Assembly: GCA_030681645.1 (NCBI GenBank)
Contig: JAUXRX010000024.1
Span: 186,001-250,000 of the forward strand
Length of the DNA stretch: 64,000 bases
Source of the DNA: Archangium sp.
GTDB taxonomy: Bacteria > Myxococcota > Myxococcia > Myxococcales > Myxococcaceae
Direction of reading: 5' to 3'
The notes beneath the pieces are model-generated. The model was not told the DNA's origin. It did no database searches and saw only the letters and a list, made by a program, of their open reading frames with translations. Positions 25,605 through 34,486 of the stretch are shown here, in pieces. The position numbers and the translations under genes are program-made. Within the stretch, counting starts at the first letter, position 1, and every line of letters starts with the position of its first letter.

Positions 25605-26036
25605 GTGTGTCTGTCCTCGTGAGTGCGAATCCCCCCTCGCCGCCCCTTCCGGAACTCGACATCAGCGAGCGCAGCGCGAACGCCAGATTGAATTGGCATC
25701 ACGCCGCGTGACTGACCGTCTTGAGTCCTGCAGTGCGCCCCCGGAAATGCGCCTGACCTTCGTTAGCGAACGGCTCGGATGCAGGCTTCGTTCCGCGGCC
25801 GATCTGCCGCTTCGCCGAAGGCGCTGTTCATCGAAAAGGCGGCACTTGCGCCGCAGCGAGCGCGTGACGCGAGTGGGTCGCGGAGTTGCGTCCGAGTCGT
25901 CGGTGACACCGAGGCGGTGTGCGGTGGATCTCGGTCACTGGCTGGTTCGACCCCACGGAGATCGCCTTCGTGAGCGTGGTCGGCGGAGGGTGTTGAGCCA
26001 GCGCGCTGCAGGCTGACGCCTCAGAGCTCCAGAGGC
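25605..26036. other. Gene-poor 430-bp stretch upstream of the chemoreceptor
   Basis: No credible gene: reading frames here are short, Arg/Ser-rich shadows. It holds the presumed chemoreceptor promoter region (see 25670) and nothing else I can identify. Confidence 0.6.
25670..25686 (-). promoter_or_regulatory. Possible sigma-54 (-24/-12) promoter of the chemoreceptor
   Basis: Minus strand reads CTGGCGTTCGCGCTGCG: GG and GC separated by exactly 10 nt as in -24/-12 elements, 66 nt before the start codon. The -12 part is CTGC rather than TTGC. In DNA this GC-rich the pattern arises by chance often. Confidence 0.25.
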
Positions 26037-26159
26037 TCAGGGCGTCTCGTCCTGACAGAAGGTGGGAGCCGCGCAGGTGCCGTTCGTGCAACTGGTCCTG
26101 CACTCCTGGAATCGGGTGCAGGTTGCGAAGGTGCTCTTCTGGTTCGCGCACACCCCACC
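26037..26159 (-). pseudogene. Cys-rich C-terminal fragment
   Basis: The last 40 codons before the stop at 26037 read like the end of a secreted Cys-rich protein (CANQKSTFATCTRFQECRTS, CTNGTCAAPTFCQDETP; seven Cys in 40 residues). Upstream, the frame turns into Arg-rich shadow of the gene at 26163, and no start or signal peptide is visible. I read it as the surviving 3' end of a lost gene. Confidence 0.4.
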
Positions 26160-26162
26160 CAG

Positions 26163-26438
26163 GTGGCCCGACGCCTGAAGGCGAACCCTTCGAGCGGGGC
26201 GCCGCTGCCGGTCCCGGCCCCGCCGCGGCAGACGCTGGGCGATCGGCTCAGGGCGCTGGTGCAGGCCGAGCTGGGCGCGCACGCGGCCCAGGCGCTCGAG
26301 CTGATCGCGGCCGGAGGAGAAGACCCGGCCCGGCTCGCGGCGAGCGCCGTCGAGGTCGAGCGGCTGACGCGCTTGTTCATCGACAAGCGGAAGGCCGATG
26401 AGCTCGGCCGCAAGCTGCGTGACGAGTTGGGGCGCTGA
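26163..26438 (+). CDS. Small hypothetical helical protein
   Basis: 91 residues from a GTG (MARRLKANPSSG). After a Pro-rich N-terminal 25 residues it is a helical, Ala/Leu/Arg/Glu-rich protein (RLRALVQAELGAHAAQALEL, LTRLFIDKRKADELGRKL). No membrane segment or motif. Start is uncertain: no clear ribosome-binding site. The membrane-protein gene 17 bp downstream has a good one, so the two are likely an operon. Function unknown. Confidence 0.6.
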   Translation: MARRLKANPSSGAPLPVPAPPRQTLGDRLRALVQAELGAHAAQALELIAAGGEDPARLAASAVEVERLTRLFIDKRKADELGRKLRDELGR

Positions 26439-26455
26439 ACAGCAAAGGAGTTCAC

Positions 26456-26764
26456 ATGGAGTACGCAGCCTACGGTCTGGTGCTGGCGGCCATCCCGGTG
26501 ATGGCCGTCAACGTGGTGCGGGCGCTGCGGCTGTCGCGGCGGCTGGTCGGAGGCGAGATCGGCCAGACGTGGGCGATGCTCACGGGCCTGGTCGGGCTCT
26601 TCTTCGTGGGCTACCTGATCTCGCCCGCGGCCATCTTCTTCAAGCTGCCCGTCGAATACCTCAACCTGAGGGTCTTCAGCGTCTTCCTCTTCGGAGCGGT
26701 CTTCGTGTCGGTGGTGATCAGCATCGTGGGCGAGACGCTCGGCTTCCTCAAGCTGCTCAAGTAG
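26456..26764 (+). CDS. Small three-helix membrane protein
   Basis: 102 residues with three membrane segments (YGLVLAAIPVMAVNVVRAL, AMLTGLVGLFFVGYLISPAAIF-like, VFLFGAVFVSVVISIVG). AAAGGAG lies about 7 nt before the ATG, so the start is well supported. The layout resembles the membrane-anchor part of sensor proteins but no signalling domain follows. Together with the 91-residue gene upstream it forms a small unit of unknown function. Confidence 0.75.
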   Translation: MEYAAYGLVLAAIPVMAVNVVRALRLSRRLVGGEIGQTWAMLTGLVGLFFVGYLISPAAIFFKLPVEYLNLRVFSVFLFGAVFVSVVISIVGETLGFLKLLK

Positions 26765-26774
26765 CGGCCCGGGG

Positions 26775-26879
26775 GAAAACGAGTTCGACTGCATCGCCCG
26801 CGTGGCCGTGTGGGACTGCGACAGGGACAGCCGGCGCTACAGCTACAACGTGATCGTCTCGCCGATTTTCGAGAAGTAA
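26775..26879 (+). pseudogene. Orphan C-terminal coding fragment
   Basis: 34 codons ending at TAA 26879 read as a plausible protein end (ENEFDCIARVAVWDCDRDSR then SYNVIVSPIFEK). There is no start codon in this frame; upstream the frame runs into the membrane-protein gene in another phase. It looks like debris from a deletion. Confidence 0.35.
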
Positions 26880-27055
26880 CGGCGGGCGCGGTGCGCTGGT
26901 AGCGGTGCGACTCGTCAAGGCCGCAAGCGCAGCACCGCGCGCTGAACCGTCACCAGGACCCGTCTTCGAGGAGGATCGCGCTCGCCGGGTCAGAGATTCA
27001 CCCACCGACCGCGCCATCCCGGGGGAACCACATGCAGAAGCTGCGCGCGAGGAGT

Positions 27056-28300
27056 TCACCTTCGACTGACATGCTTCTTCACCAGCTCTCTTGGCGTCGG
27101 CCTGGGATCAGGGGCATCGAACGCTTCTTCGACGATCTCGAAACGCCCGTTGTCGAACGAGGTGCCCGGAGCGCTCTCCCTCAACACCAGCCGCTCCCGC
27201 TTGCCCTCCGAGGCGAACACGCGCGCGCGGTAGTGACAGTAGGGATTGTTGCCGGGGCGACCGAAGAGCGAGTGCGCCGTGAACGTGCAACCACCCATGC
27301 ACGTCGCGGCGAACGGACAGGTGCGGCAGAAGCCCCAGAGATCTTCGACGGTGCGCGTGCGCGCGAAGGCGAGCTGCGGTGTCTGATTCCAGATCTCCTC
27401 GAGAGGACGGTCTTTCAACGAGCCGCCGATGTAGTGGCGGCTCTGCAGCGAGGGGCAACCCTTCACCGCGCCGTCGGCCTCGATGCCCATCACCAGTTTC
27501 CCCGCCTGGCAGCCGTTGAAGTGTTCGGTCAGCCCCTGGCCAGGCGAGCGCAGCAGGGTCTCCTCGGGTCCGAAGTAGCCGAGGTTGTTCCCCGCCTGAA
27601 TGAGGACGCCGTCGCCGAACGCGCGCTCCTTCAAGCGGGCGAGCATCGGCATCAGGGTGAGGAGATCCCACGGCTGCAACAACATCGCGGGCCGGTCAGC
27701 GCCTCGCCCCAGCGGCACCGTGAGAATCACCTGCCAGGCCACGATGCCTAACTCACGCAGATGTTCGTACAGCGGTTCAGCGTCGTCGCGATTGAGCCGG
27801 TTGAAGTTGGTGTTCGCTGCGATGCGCAGGCCCGCCGCCTTCAAGTACTTCAGCGCTTCGGTCGCCGCGGCGAAGCTGCCCCGCGAGGCACGGAAGAGAT
27901 CGTGCGTCCCTTCGAGCCCATCGATGCTCACGGAGACCGAGTGCAGCCCTGCGTTCGCCATCTGCTGCGCGAGCTCAGGCGTGATGCCGCGGCCCCCGGT
28001 CGTCATCGTCGGCCGCACACCCGCCTTGCGGAGCGCCCGAATGATCTCGAGGAACCCGGGGTGGAGGTACGCCTCCCCGCCGATAAGTACCACCTCGAAG
28101 GCCTTCATCGCCGCGAGCTGTTCCACCACGGCCAGCGCGGCCTCGGTGCTCAGCTCACCTTCACGAGCTGTCCCCGCGCGAGAACCGCAGTGCGTGCACG
28201 GTTGATCGCACGCCAGCGTCAGCTCCCAGACGACGTAGGCGGGGCGAGGCGCCTGCTTCAGATCGAAGCGGCGAAAGACCTCATCACGGGGATCCGCCAT
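27056..28300 (-). CDS. Radical SAM/SPASM enzyme, candidate peptide maturase
   Basis: 414 residues from ATG 28300. The radical SAM cluster motif is C31-x3-C35-x2-C38 (LACDQPCTHC), followed by VVLIGGEAYLHP (GGE motif) and VSVSIDGLEG. The C-terminal third has SPASM-type cysteines for auxiliary Fe-S clusters: NGCQAG, KGCPS, CRTCPFAATCMGGC and NPYCHY. SPASM enzymes often modify ribosomal peptides (as in PqqE, AlbA, AnSME). The start overlaps the 3' end of a small Cys-rich protein gene by 17 bp, the usual position of a substrate or partner. Expected reaction type is known; the substrate is inference. Confidence 0.92.
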   Translation of the reverse strand: MADPRDEVFRRFDLKQAPRPAYVVWELTLACDQPCTHCGSRAGTAREGELSTEAALAVVEQLAAMKAFEVVLIGGEAYLHPGFLEIIRALRKAGVRPTMTTGGRGITPELAQQMANAGLHSVSVSIDGLEGTHDLFRASRGSFAAATEALKYLKAAGLRIAANTNFNRLNRDDAEPLYEHLRELGIVAWQVILTVPLGRGADRPAMLLQPWDLLTLMPMLARLKERAFGDGVLIQAGNNLGYFGPEETLLRSPGQGLTEHFNGCQAGKLVMGIEADGAVKGCPSLQSRHYIGGSLKDRPLEEIWNQTPQLAFARTRTVEDLWGFCRTCPFAATCMGGCTFTAHSLFGRPGNNPYCHYRARVFASEGKRERLVLRESAPGTSFDNGRFEIVEEAFDAPDPRPTPRELVKKHVSRR

Positions 28301-28583
28301 CGGCCTTGTAACAAGAGTTCGAGGGATCTCTGGCCGGCACGCCGCCGTCTTCGAGGTAAGTGTTGCAGTCGCCCGGGCATCCATCGTTGCTGCCGTCGAG
28401 CTGGCGCGAGGTGCAGGGGGCTCCGTAGATCGCCACGCAACTGGTGGCGCCGGTGGCGACGAGCGCGACCAGGCCCGCGGCAGTGACCCACCTCTTCACG
28501 CTCGAGCGCGGCTCGACTGCGCAGTTGGGACAAGCGGAAAGCGACTCCGGGACCAGACCTCGACAACCCAGACACTGCTTCAC
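28284..28583 (-). CDS. Small zinc-ribbon / membrane / Cys-rich protein, candidate radical SAM substrate
   Basis: 99 residues from GTG 28583, with GGGGGG 6 nt before it. The N-terminus is a zinc ribbon (Cys4, Cys7, Cys18, Cys21 in KQCLGCRGLVPESLSACPNC). A hydrophobic segment (WVTAAGLVALVATGATSC, about 32-49) ends in a lipobox-like Cys49, then AIYGAPCTS and a Gly/Asp/Cys-rich tail (GCPGDCNTYLEDGG, NSCYKADGGSP). The SC-x-x-x-YGAP feature recalls radical-SAM-associated lipoproteins in other phyla. The same frame is open to GTG 28823, overlapping the upstream stop; codon use stays coding-like to about 28680, so a 179-residue form is possible. Confidence 0.65.
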   Translation of the reverse strand: MKQCLGCRGLVPESLSACPNCAVEPRSSVKRWVTAAGLVALVATGATSCVAIYGAPCTSRQLDGSNDGCPGDCNTYLEDGGVPARDPSNSCYKADGGSP

Positions 28584-28816
28584 GTGTACCCCCCGGAAGA
28601 GAAGAGCGCTCAGTGTGGCCGACTCCGGCGACGACGTCACCCCGCGTGAATCGGAGACATCCGAATCGTTGAGTGCGCGCCAGTCGGCGGCCCAAGTTGC
28701 CACCTGTGCCGGCGACTTCTTCGGCGGAGCCGACTTCTTCACCGGGAGTCGGGCGCCGAGCTCGAGCTCAAGGTGGAAGGCGAGACCGGCGCGCTTCTTG
28801 GCGCGGCCTGGGCGCT

Positions 28817-31800
28817 TCAGCACGGCGACGTCGCTGGCGCAGCAGTGGGACCCACAATGAAGGCCCTCGCCTGCAGCTCATACTCAGCCAGGCGGTCCGG
28901 CGTGATGGCGAGAGGACCCAGCGGCAGCGCACCGCGATGGCGGTCGCCCCCCTCACAGAGCTCGAGGAACGCCGCTGCGATCAGGCGAGTGCGTCCTGGA
29001 ATGTCTCCCTCGATGACCGACACGTCGTGCACGGCGATGAGCAGTCGGGCGGCCAACTGAACGTCCAACGAGCGCCAGACCAACGGCACGTCGAGAAGCT
29101 CGAGCGCGTTACGCGAGTCCTTCGCCGCCAGGGCGGCCTGGGCACGCTTCATCAGCGAGATCAGCTGACCGGCTGGGCTGTCAGCCTCCTCGCCTTGCAG
29201 CGCATCGATCCAATCTGGCCAGCCGGCGACGCTGCAACCCGTCTCGTCCTCCGAGTTGGCCGCCTCGAACGCTTCCTTGGCCTCGGCGAGCCGCCCCAGC
29301 TCGAAGAGCGCCAGCCCCCTGACGTGTTCCAGGTGAGCCCCGGCGCGTGGAGGGAATTCCGAGCGCGGTGCGCTCTCGAGCGCGCCCAGCACGCCGGTCC
29401 AATCACGTTTCTCGAGGGCCTGCTCCGCGCGGTCCAGGACTGTCGCAGGGTGGCGTGGGAAGAGATCGCGCAGCTCGTTCATGACGTGCTGGGCGCCAGC
29501 AGTCTGGCCCACGGATCGGAGATCGCCGGCGAGCGCCGCCAGCCCGTGCGGATCGTGCGCGAGGTCCTCGCAGGCCAGCTCGAGCGCTTGTTGGACCACC
29601 GCTGGGGGCACCGTGCGACTCAGGGTCCGGACGATCGGCATGAGCTCGGTCTTGCGCCACGGAGCGCACGCGAGGCCATCGGACGACGCTCGCAGGTCGG
29701 GGACCGCCGCAAGTCCGCTCAGCGCGGGCGGCCCAGCCGTGAGTGAGATGCAGCTCAGGCCGCTCTGCTGTGCAGCGACGAGCACGACTCGCTGCGCCTG
29801 AAGATCCTGAAAGAGGTAGCAAGGCTGGGGACAGGGCAGCCGCCAACGCCTCTGCAACTTCCCGTGCTCCATGCCGTAGCAGACCAGCCAATAGACACGC
29901 TCGACGTCTGGGTAGAGCACGAACGAGGCCTGGGCCTCGAGACTGGTGGCGACGATGACGATGCCGTCATTGAACGAGTCCGTCAGCTCCTCCACGAGCT
30001 CAGAGGGCGCGCCGGCACCTGGCTGATGGATGATCTGGATTCCTCCCGGGTCGGCGCTCTCGTCTGCGTCGACAGGTCGGGAGACCATGATCAATCCCGC
30101 TCCGATGGGAGCGGCAGCCACCTGGCTGGCTTGCGGGGGAAGCGTGGTGTCCACCGCGCCGCCTGGTTCGTGAAGCGCCCCGCCCCTTCGATCACCAGCC
30201 ACCCACACACGCGCTCCGCGCTCGGTGGCGACGAGTCCCAGGCCGAACGCGTCCTTCGCCAGCTCGCGGTGCATCCTTCCCCGCTCGAGATCGACGATGC
30301 GGATCTGCGGGGTCTTCGATCCGTTCGCGACGCGGAGCCACTGGAAGCGCCCGCCCAGCGGCGGCAAGGCCTGCTGGAACTTCTCACCGGCAGGGAGCTC
30401 CATCCCCGGAAACCAGGCCAGCACATCCCAGGTCCGAGTCGAGAGGCGCACCGAGACGCCGCCCGCCGTCACCCACAACGTCTCGCCCTCGACGAGCGCC
30501 TCGGGAAAAGGAAGCGCTTCAGGGGTCTGCAATGCGATCAGCAACACCACCCGCTGCTGCTGCACGTCGATCTTCCGCACGAAGAGCTGATCACGGTGGC
30601 TGGTCACCCAATAGGCGAAGGCGCCGCTGTGCTCGAGCGCGTGGCTCGGCGCCGCGATGAACCTGAGGCGGGCGAGGTCGCTGGCGTTGCAGTCGGCCGG
30701 TGAGTCCCAGGTCTGAACGCGAAACGATCTCCGCAGTCGTTCGGTGATCGTCTTGCGGTGACCGATCCACGGGCCCTGATCTGCCGTCTCGTCTCGCTCC
30801 GCGGTATTGAGCAGGAAGAGCGCGTCGAGCTCCCGCCCTTCCCCCAGCAGCGCCTCGAACCGTTGCAGCCGCGAGGAAGACTCCAGCCGCGCGCGCGCCA
30901 CGTCTGCGACTTCGCGGCACTGCTCCTTCAGCTCGGAGGGGCCGGAGAGCACGAGCTGTTCGGTCAGCGTGACGGCGCGGCGCCAATCGCCGGCAGCCAG
31001 CGCGGCGCGCGCAAGCGCGAGGCTCTGCAGCGCCTCGCGCTGGGCGATCGCCTCTGCGTGGGCTGCCAGCTCGGCCAACACCGCGCGGCCCAGCTCGAGT
31101 CCACGGAGGCGCTCCCGATGGCGCGTGACCAGCGCGTCGCGGAGCTCTACCGGAGCGCGGGTGGCCTCCCGGAGCGCCAGCACCGCGGCGAGGTCCTTCC
31201 GATCGCCGCTCGAGCCGAGCTCTTCCAGCCAATCGAGGACCGGTTCGCGAGCGGTGGCCCGCACCTCTGCACGATCCTCGAGACCGAGGGCGAAGTACGC
31301 GGTGAGGGCGGCTTCATCGACGCAAGCGCCCAGCCGGGTCATGACCTCGGCCCGCCCCCTCGATCTCCGCGCCGCGTCGAGGCGGGCGGCGGCGGCGCCG
31401 ATACGCGCTTCGAGCTCTGGAGCACCGAGCTGCCTGGCCTCACTCCACAGGGCGATCGCCTGGTGGTCATCACCCGCGGCACAGGCCGCCTGCGCATCAC
31501 GCTCGAGCTGGGTGAGGCGCGCCATCAGGGCTTTGGATTCAGCCTCGCGTACGACTCGGCGAGCCGAGCCGCTCTCCGGCCATCGCTGGAGGATCTCTCG
31601 CGACTTCCGTTCGGCCGCCTCGCTTTCACCAGCGGCGAGGAGCGCGTCGAGCGCCCGCTCTGCCGGCTCGCGCTGGGCCGTCTTGAACTCAGCCAGCGTT
31701 TTCTCAGCGATCAGCAGCTGGGGCTCGGCCGGAGCGAGCGCCCTTGCTTCTGCGAGGAGCCGCGTCGCCTCGGCCACGTCGCCGTGTGAAACGCAGTCCT

Positions 31801-32518
31801 GGGCAAGGAGGCAAAGGGGGCGCGCAAAGGCGGGCTCGTGATCGTGCTTCAACCACTTGCGACACGTCACTGCGTCACCCAATTGCGCCGCGGCGACCGC
31901 GAGGAGAGCGCGGACGGACGGGGTGAGCTGACGGGAAGACAGGCTGGGGGAGAGCGCGAGCGCGTCCTGCCAGGAGGCAAGGTCGTCGAGCACTCGAAGC
32001 AGGGCCAGCATCGGCGCCTCGTCATCGGACTGGCTGACCGCGGTCTCGAAGCACTCCCTGGCCCGAAGCAAGTCGAACTGATCCAGCGCACGAAGACCTT
32101 GCTGGAACGCGTCTGAGTCCGCTGCGATCGCACGCCTGGGACGCGGCGCCCCGCTACCGGTGACGCGCCGCTGCGATTCAACCGTATCGAGATGAAACTG
32201 GACCTTGCTCCGGGCCTCGGACTCGAGCTCAGACAGCACTGCGTGGCACGCGTCTCGGTCCTGGGGTCGGTAGCGCACGCTCAGCACACCTGGCTGCCCG
32301 GGGACGACCTCGAGGCTGAGTTCGTCGAAGAACTCGACGATGAGGCGACTCTGAAGTCGAGACTTCAGCGCGTAGGCGCGGCGTTCATCCTCCGGACGGA
32401 GGTCTCGAGTGGTTGGGTTGACGGCATGAATGGCGGCGACGAGGTCGGGCGCGCGCACCCCATCCCGGCGGAGAAGGGCTTCGGCATCACGAGTGGCGTC
32501 ATGGGACTTCTTGGCCAT
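28817..32518 (-). CDS. 1233-residue TPR / propeller-like protein
   Basis: No signal peptide, so probably cytoplasmic. Residues about 130-640 are helical TPR-like units (QQGLRALDQFDLLRARECFE, RPLCLLAQDCVSHGDVAEAT, AGESEAAERKSREILQRWPE). About 640-950 is beta-rich and propeller-like (WVTSHRDQLFVRKIDVQQQR, VVLLIALQTPEAL, RVWVAGDRRG). About 1000-1180 is TPR-like again (LEHVRGLALFELGRLAEAKE). No catalytic motif was seen; the likely role is scaffold or substrate binding. It is the first gene of the run leading to the Cys-rich protein and radical SAM enzyme. I do not recognise the family. Confidence 0.85.
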   Translation of the reverse strand: MAKKSHDATRDAEALLRRDGVRAPDLVAAIHAVNPTTRDLRPEDERRAYALKSRLQSRLIVEFFDELSLEVVPGQPGVLSVRYRPQDRDACHAVLSELESEARSKVQFHLDTVESQRRVTGSGAPRPRRAIAADSDAFQQGLRALDQFDLLRARECFETAVSQSDDEAPMLALLRVLDDLASWQDALALSPSLSSRQLTPSVRALLAVAAAQLGDAVTCRKWLKHDHEPAFARPLCLLAQDCVSHGDVAEATRLLAEARALAPAEPQLLIAEKTLAEFKTAQREPAERALDALLAAGESEAAERKSREILQRWPESGSARRVVREAESKALMARLTQLERDAQAACAAGDDHQAIALWSEARQLGAPELEARIGAAAARLDAARRSRGRAEVMTRLGACVDEAALTAYFALGLEDRAEVRATAREPVLDWLEELGSSGDRKDLAAVLALREATRAPVELRDALVTRHRERLRGLELGRAVLAELAAHAEAIAQREALQSLALARAALAAGDWRRAVTLTEQLVLSGPSELKEQCREVADVARARLESSSRLQRFEALLGEGRELDALFLLNTAERDETADQGPWIGHRKTITERLRRSFRVQTWDSPADCNASDLARLRFIAAPSHALEHSGAFAYWVTSHRDQLFVRKIDVQQQRVVLLIALQTPEALPFPEALVEGETLWVTAGGVSVRLSTRTWDVLAWFPGMELPAGEKFQQALPPLGGRFQWLRVANGSKTPQIRIVDLERGRMHRELAKDAFGLGLVATERGARVWVAGDRRGGALHEPGGAVDTTLPPQASQVAAAPIGAGLIMVSRPVDADESADPGGIQIIHQPGAGAPSELVEELTDSFNDGIVIVATSLEAQASFVLYPDVERVYWLVCYGMEHGKLQRRWRLPCPQPCYLFQDLQAQRVVLVAAQQSGLSCISLTAGPPALSGLAAVPDLRASSDGLACAPWRKTELMPIVRTLSRTVPPAVVQQALELACEDLAHDPHGLAALAGDLRSVGQTAGAQHVMNELRDLFPRHPATVLDRAEQALEKRDWTGVLGALESAPRSEFPPRAGAHLEHVRGLALFELGRLAEAKEAFEAANSEDETGCSVAGWPDWIDALQGEEADSPAGQLISLMKRAQAALAAKDSRNALELLDVPLVWRSLDVQLAARLLIAVHDVSVIEGDIPGRTRLIAAAFLELCEGGDRHRGALPLGPLAITPDRLAEYELQARAFIVGPTAAPATSPC

Positions 32519-32628
32519 CGGATCGTGATGAGACTAAATCTTTCCTGGAGGTTTCCTCCGACGATGTTCGGCGCGGCCGCGAGTCGCAACTCTGGCGCAA
32601 CCGCACCCGACGTGTTGCAAGCGATCGC

Positions 32629-33006
32629 ATGTGTTCGTTCCTGACCCTGGGTGTCGAGGGAAAGCGGTCTGCCGCGCTCGAGACGGCGTTGCTGACGCTC
32701 AAGCTCGAGGTGAGCCGGGAGGTGAATCCGCACGTGGTGCCGCTGTTCCCCGCGGGCGACGTGCTCTTCATGGTCATGCGCGGTGGCTGCTCGTGCGACC
32801 TGCGCCCGCTCGCGCCGGACTCCCCGCGGGACGAAAAGCGGCGCCGCCGGGGCCAGACGGGCTCGAAGCGGCCGAACCTGTACTCCGATGCGCTGCTCGC
32901 GGCGTTACGGCTGCACGCACCGGTTCGCGCGTTCTTCCACGAGGTGTCCGGCGATCAGTTCAAAGAGGCGGTGCCGCAGGGCGCGGTCGCGTCCGTGATC
33001 TCCTGA
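32629..33006 (+). CDS. Conserved-looking hypothetical protein
   Basis: 125 residues from ATG 32629 (MCSFLTLGVEGKRSAALE). It has a beta-strand-like start, RGGCSCDLRPL around residue 51 and a basic central stretch (RDEKRRRRGQTGSKRPN). No signal peptide or membrane segment. Divergent from the large TPR gene across 110 bp. Cys-x-Cys and an N-terminal Cys could bind a metal. Family not recognised. Confidence 0.65.
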   Translation: MCSFLTLGVEGKRSAALETALLTLKLEVSREVNPHVVPLFPAGDVLFMVMRGGCSCDLRPLAPDSPRDEKRRRRGQTGSKRPNLYSDALLAALRLHAPVRAFFHEVSGDQFKEAVPQGAVASVIS

Positions 33007-33051
33007 GAGCGCCGGTCGGCCTCCCGATCGAAGACGGGGGGTGAGCTTGCT

Positions 33052-33925
33052 TCACGCCGCCGAGGCCACCGGCTGCAGGCCACACAACCGCTCGCTCAGC
33101 TCCCAGAGGCGCGTCGCGAGCCCCGCGTCGCGGGCCCGCTGCGCGGTGCGGCGGACAGCCCGATTCGAGAAGTACTCGCCGGAATAGGCAGCGGCCTCGG
33201 GAGAGGTGGCCAGCCAGATGAGGGTGTCGGCGCCCTGCTCGGGCGAGCGCGCCAGGACGGGCGACACCACCGAGAGCAGCCGGGCGATGAAGCCCCCGTT
33301 GTTGAGCGCGAAGCCGCTGGCCACCCAGCCGGGGTGGAAGCAGTTGGCGATGACGCCGGTGCCCGCGAGGCGCCGGGCCAGCTCCCGGGTGAAGAGGACG
33401 TTGGCCAGCTTGGAGTCGGCGTAGGCGGCGGGGATGCTGTAGCGCTCCCGGGTCGCGACCGTGTCGAGGTCCATCTTCCCCACGGCCTGCGCCCCGCTGC
33501 TGGTGCTCACCACGCGCGCACCCGGGGTCCGCTGCAGGAGGTCGAGCAGCCTCACCGTCAAACTGGAAGTAGCTCAGGTGGTTGAGGGCGAAGGTGCGCT
33601 CCAGCCCGTCGCCGGTCACCTCGCGACTCTTGAAGACGGCCCCGGCGTTGTTCACCAGCACGTCGAGGCGGTCGTGGCGCGCGCGGAACGCCTCGGCCAC
33701 CGTGCGCACCTGGGCGATGCTGGAGAGATCCGCGAGGAGGTAGTCGACCTCGGGATTCCCGGTCGCGGCCTTGAGTTGCGAGACCACGCGCTCCGTCTTC
33801 TCGGGGTTGCGGCCCACCAGGGTGACCGAGCCGCCCCGCTGGGCGAAGTGCTGTGCCGCGGCCTTACCCACGCCTTCGGTGGCGCCGGTCACCAGGAACG
33901 TCTTTCCTTTGAGGGAGTCGGACAT
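33052..33925 (-). pseudogene. Short-chain dehydrogenase/reductase with a frameshift
   Basis: The N-terminal half from ATG 33925 has the Rossmann motif VTGATEGVGKAAAQ and NNAG; the C-terminal half, in another frame, has Ser of STSSGAQ and the catalytic Tyr/Lys of YADSK. Reading ...NHLSYFQ and LTVRLLDLL... joins exactly if one T is removed from TTT (plus strand AAA at 33560-33562). Together it is a normal ~290-residue SDR close to retinol-dehydrogenase-like members. It is either a young pseudogene or a sequencing error in a short homopolymer; all catalytic residues are intact. Confidence 0.88.
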
Positions 33926-34069
33926 CGGACCCCGTCTACAACAGAAGGCTGTATCTGTATGAACCCCACCCGGCTCTCGGAGTGCCGGGCCCTCGTGCTG
34001 GAGATCTCCATGGTCGAAGACCGCAAGCGGGGGGCTGGGGGCGCGGTGCAATCGCGCGCCGGCACATCG

Positions 34070-34483
34070 ATGGCCGCACGCCTCGCGGGGTTGGTGATGC
34101 TCGCCGCGTGCAGCGCCCCACCCACGTACCTCGACTTCGGCACCCAACGCACCACGCCGCATTCCGTCTGCTCGAAGCGCATCGACGCCGGGTGGATCTA
34201 CGCGAGCATGCCGACCGCCTGGGACTCGCCCGGGGTCCGCATCGGAGAGCTGGGGTCGACGTCTCCGCTCTCGGCCAACAGCACCTGCGGCGCCAGCTGG
34301 GACTGCAGGTACTTCTACCTGCGCACGGTCGACGCCGGGCACAACCTCGTCGAGTGGTGCGACCGCAGCCGGGTCACGGTCTCCAGGGGCGCGGACGGCG
34401 GCGACGTGGTCGAAGCGATCGCCTGGTGCCCCTCACGCCTCGTGCGCCTGAGGGCTGACGTCACCGGCCCCTGCCCCCCGTGA
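34070..34483 (+). CDS. Small Cys-containing lipoprotein
   Basis: 137 residues from ATG 34070, chosen because it starts a clean lipoprotein signal (MAARLAGLVMLAACSAPP). The mature part has five or six Cys (SVCSKRIDAG, STCGASWDCRYFYL, VEWCDRSRV, AWCPS, GPCPP), suggesting disulfides and an extracytoplasmic site. The frame is open further upstream to 33961 without a better signal. Function unknown. Confidence 0.75.
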   Translation: MAARLAGLVMLAACSAPPTYLDFGTQRTTPHSVCSKRIDAGWIYASMPTAWDSPGVRIGELGSTSPLSANSTCGASWDCRYFYLRTVDAGHNLVEWCDRSRVTVSRGADGGDVVEAIAWCPSRLVRLRADVTGPCPP

Positions 34484-34486
34484 CGG

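Noticed and set aside
25920..25965. GGTTCGA-type T-loop suggesting a tRNA
   Set aside because: The flanking bases do not form a T-stem and no acceptor or anticodon stem fits.
26021..26794. 257-codon minus-strand ORF covering the small two-gene island
   Set aside because: Ser/Arg/Pro-rich shadow; the plus-strand membrane protein has three clean helices and a good ribosome-binding site.
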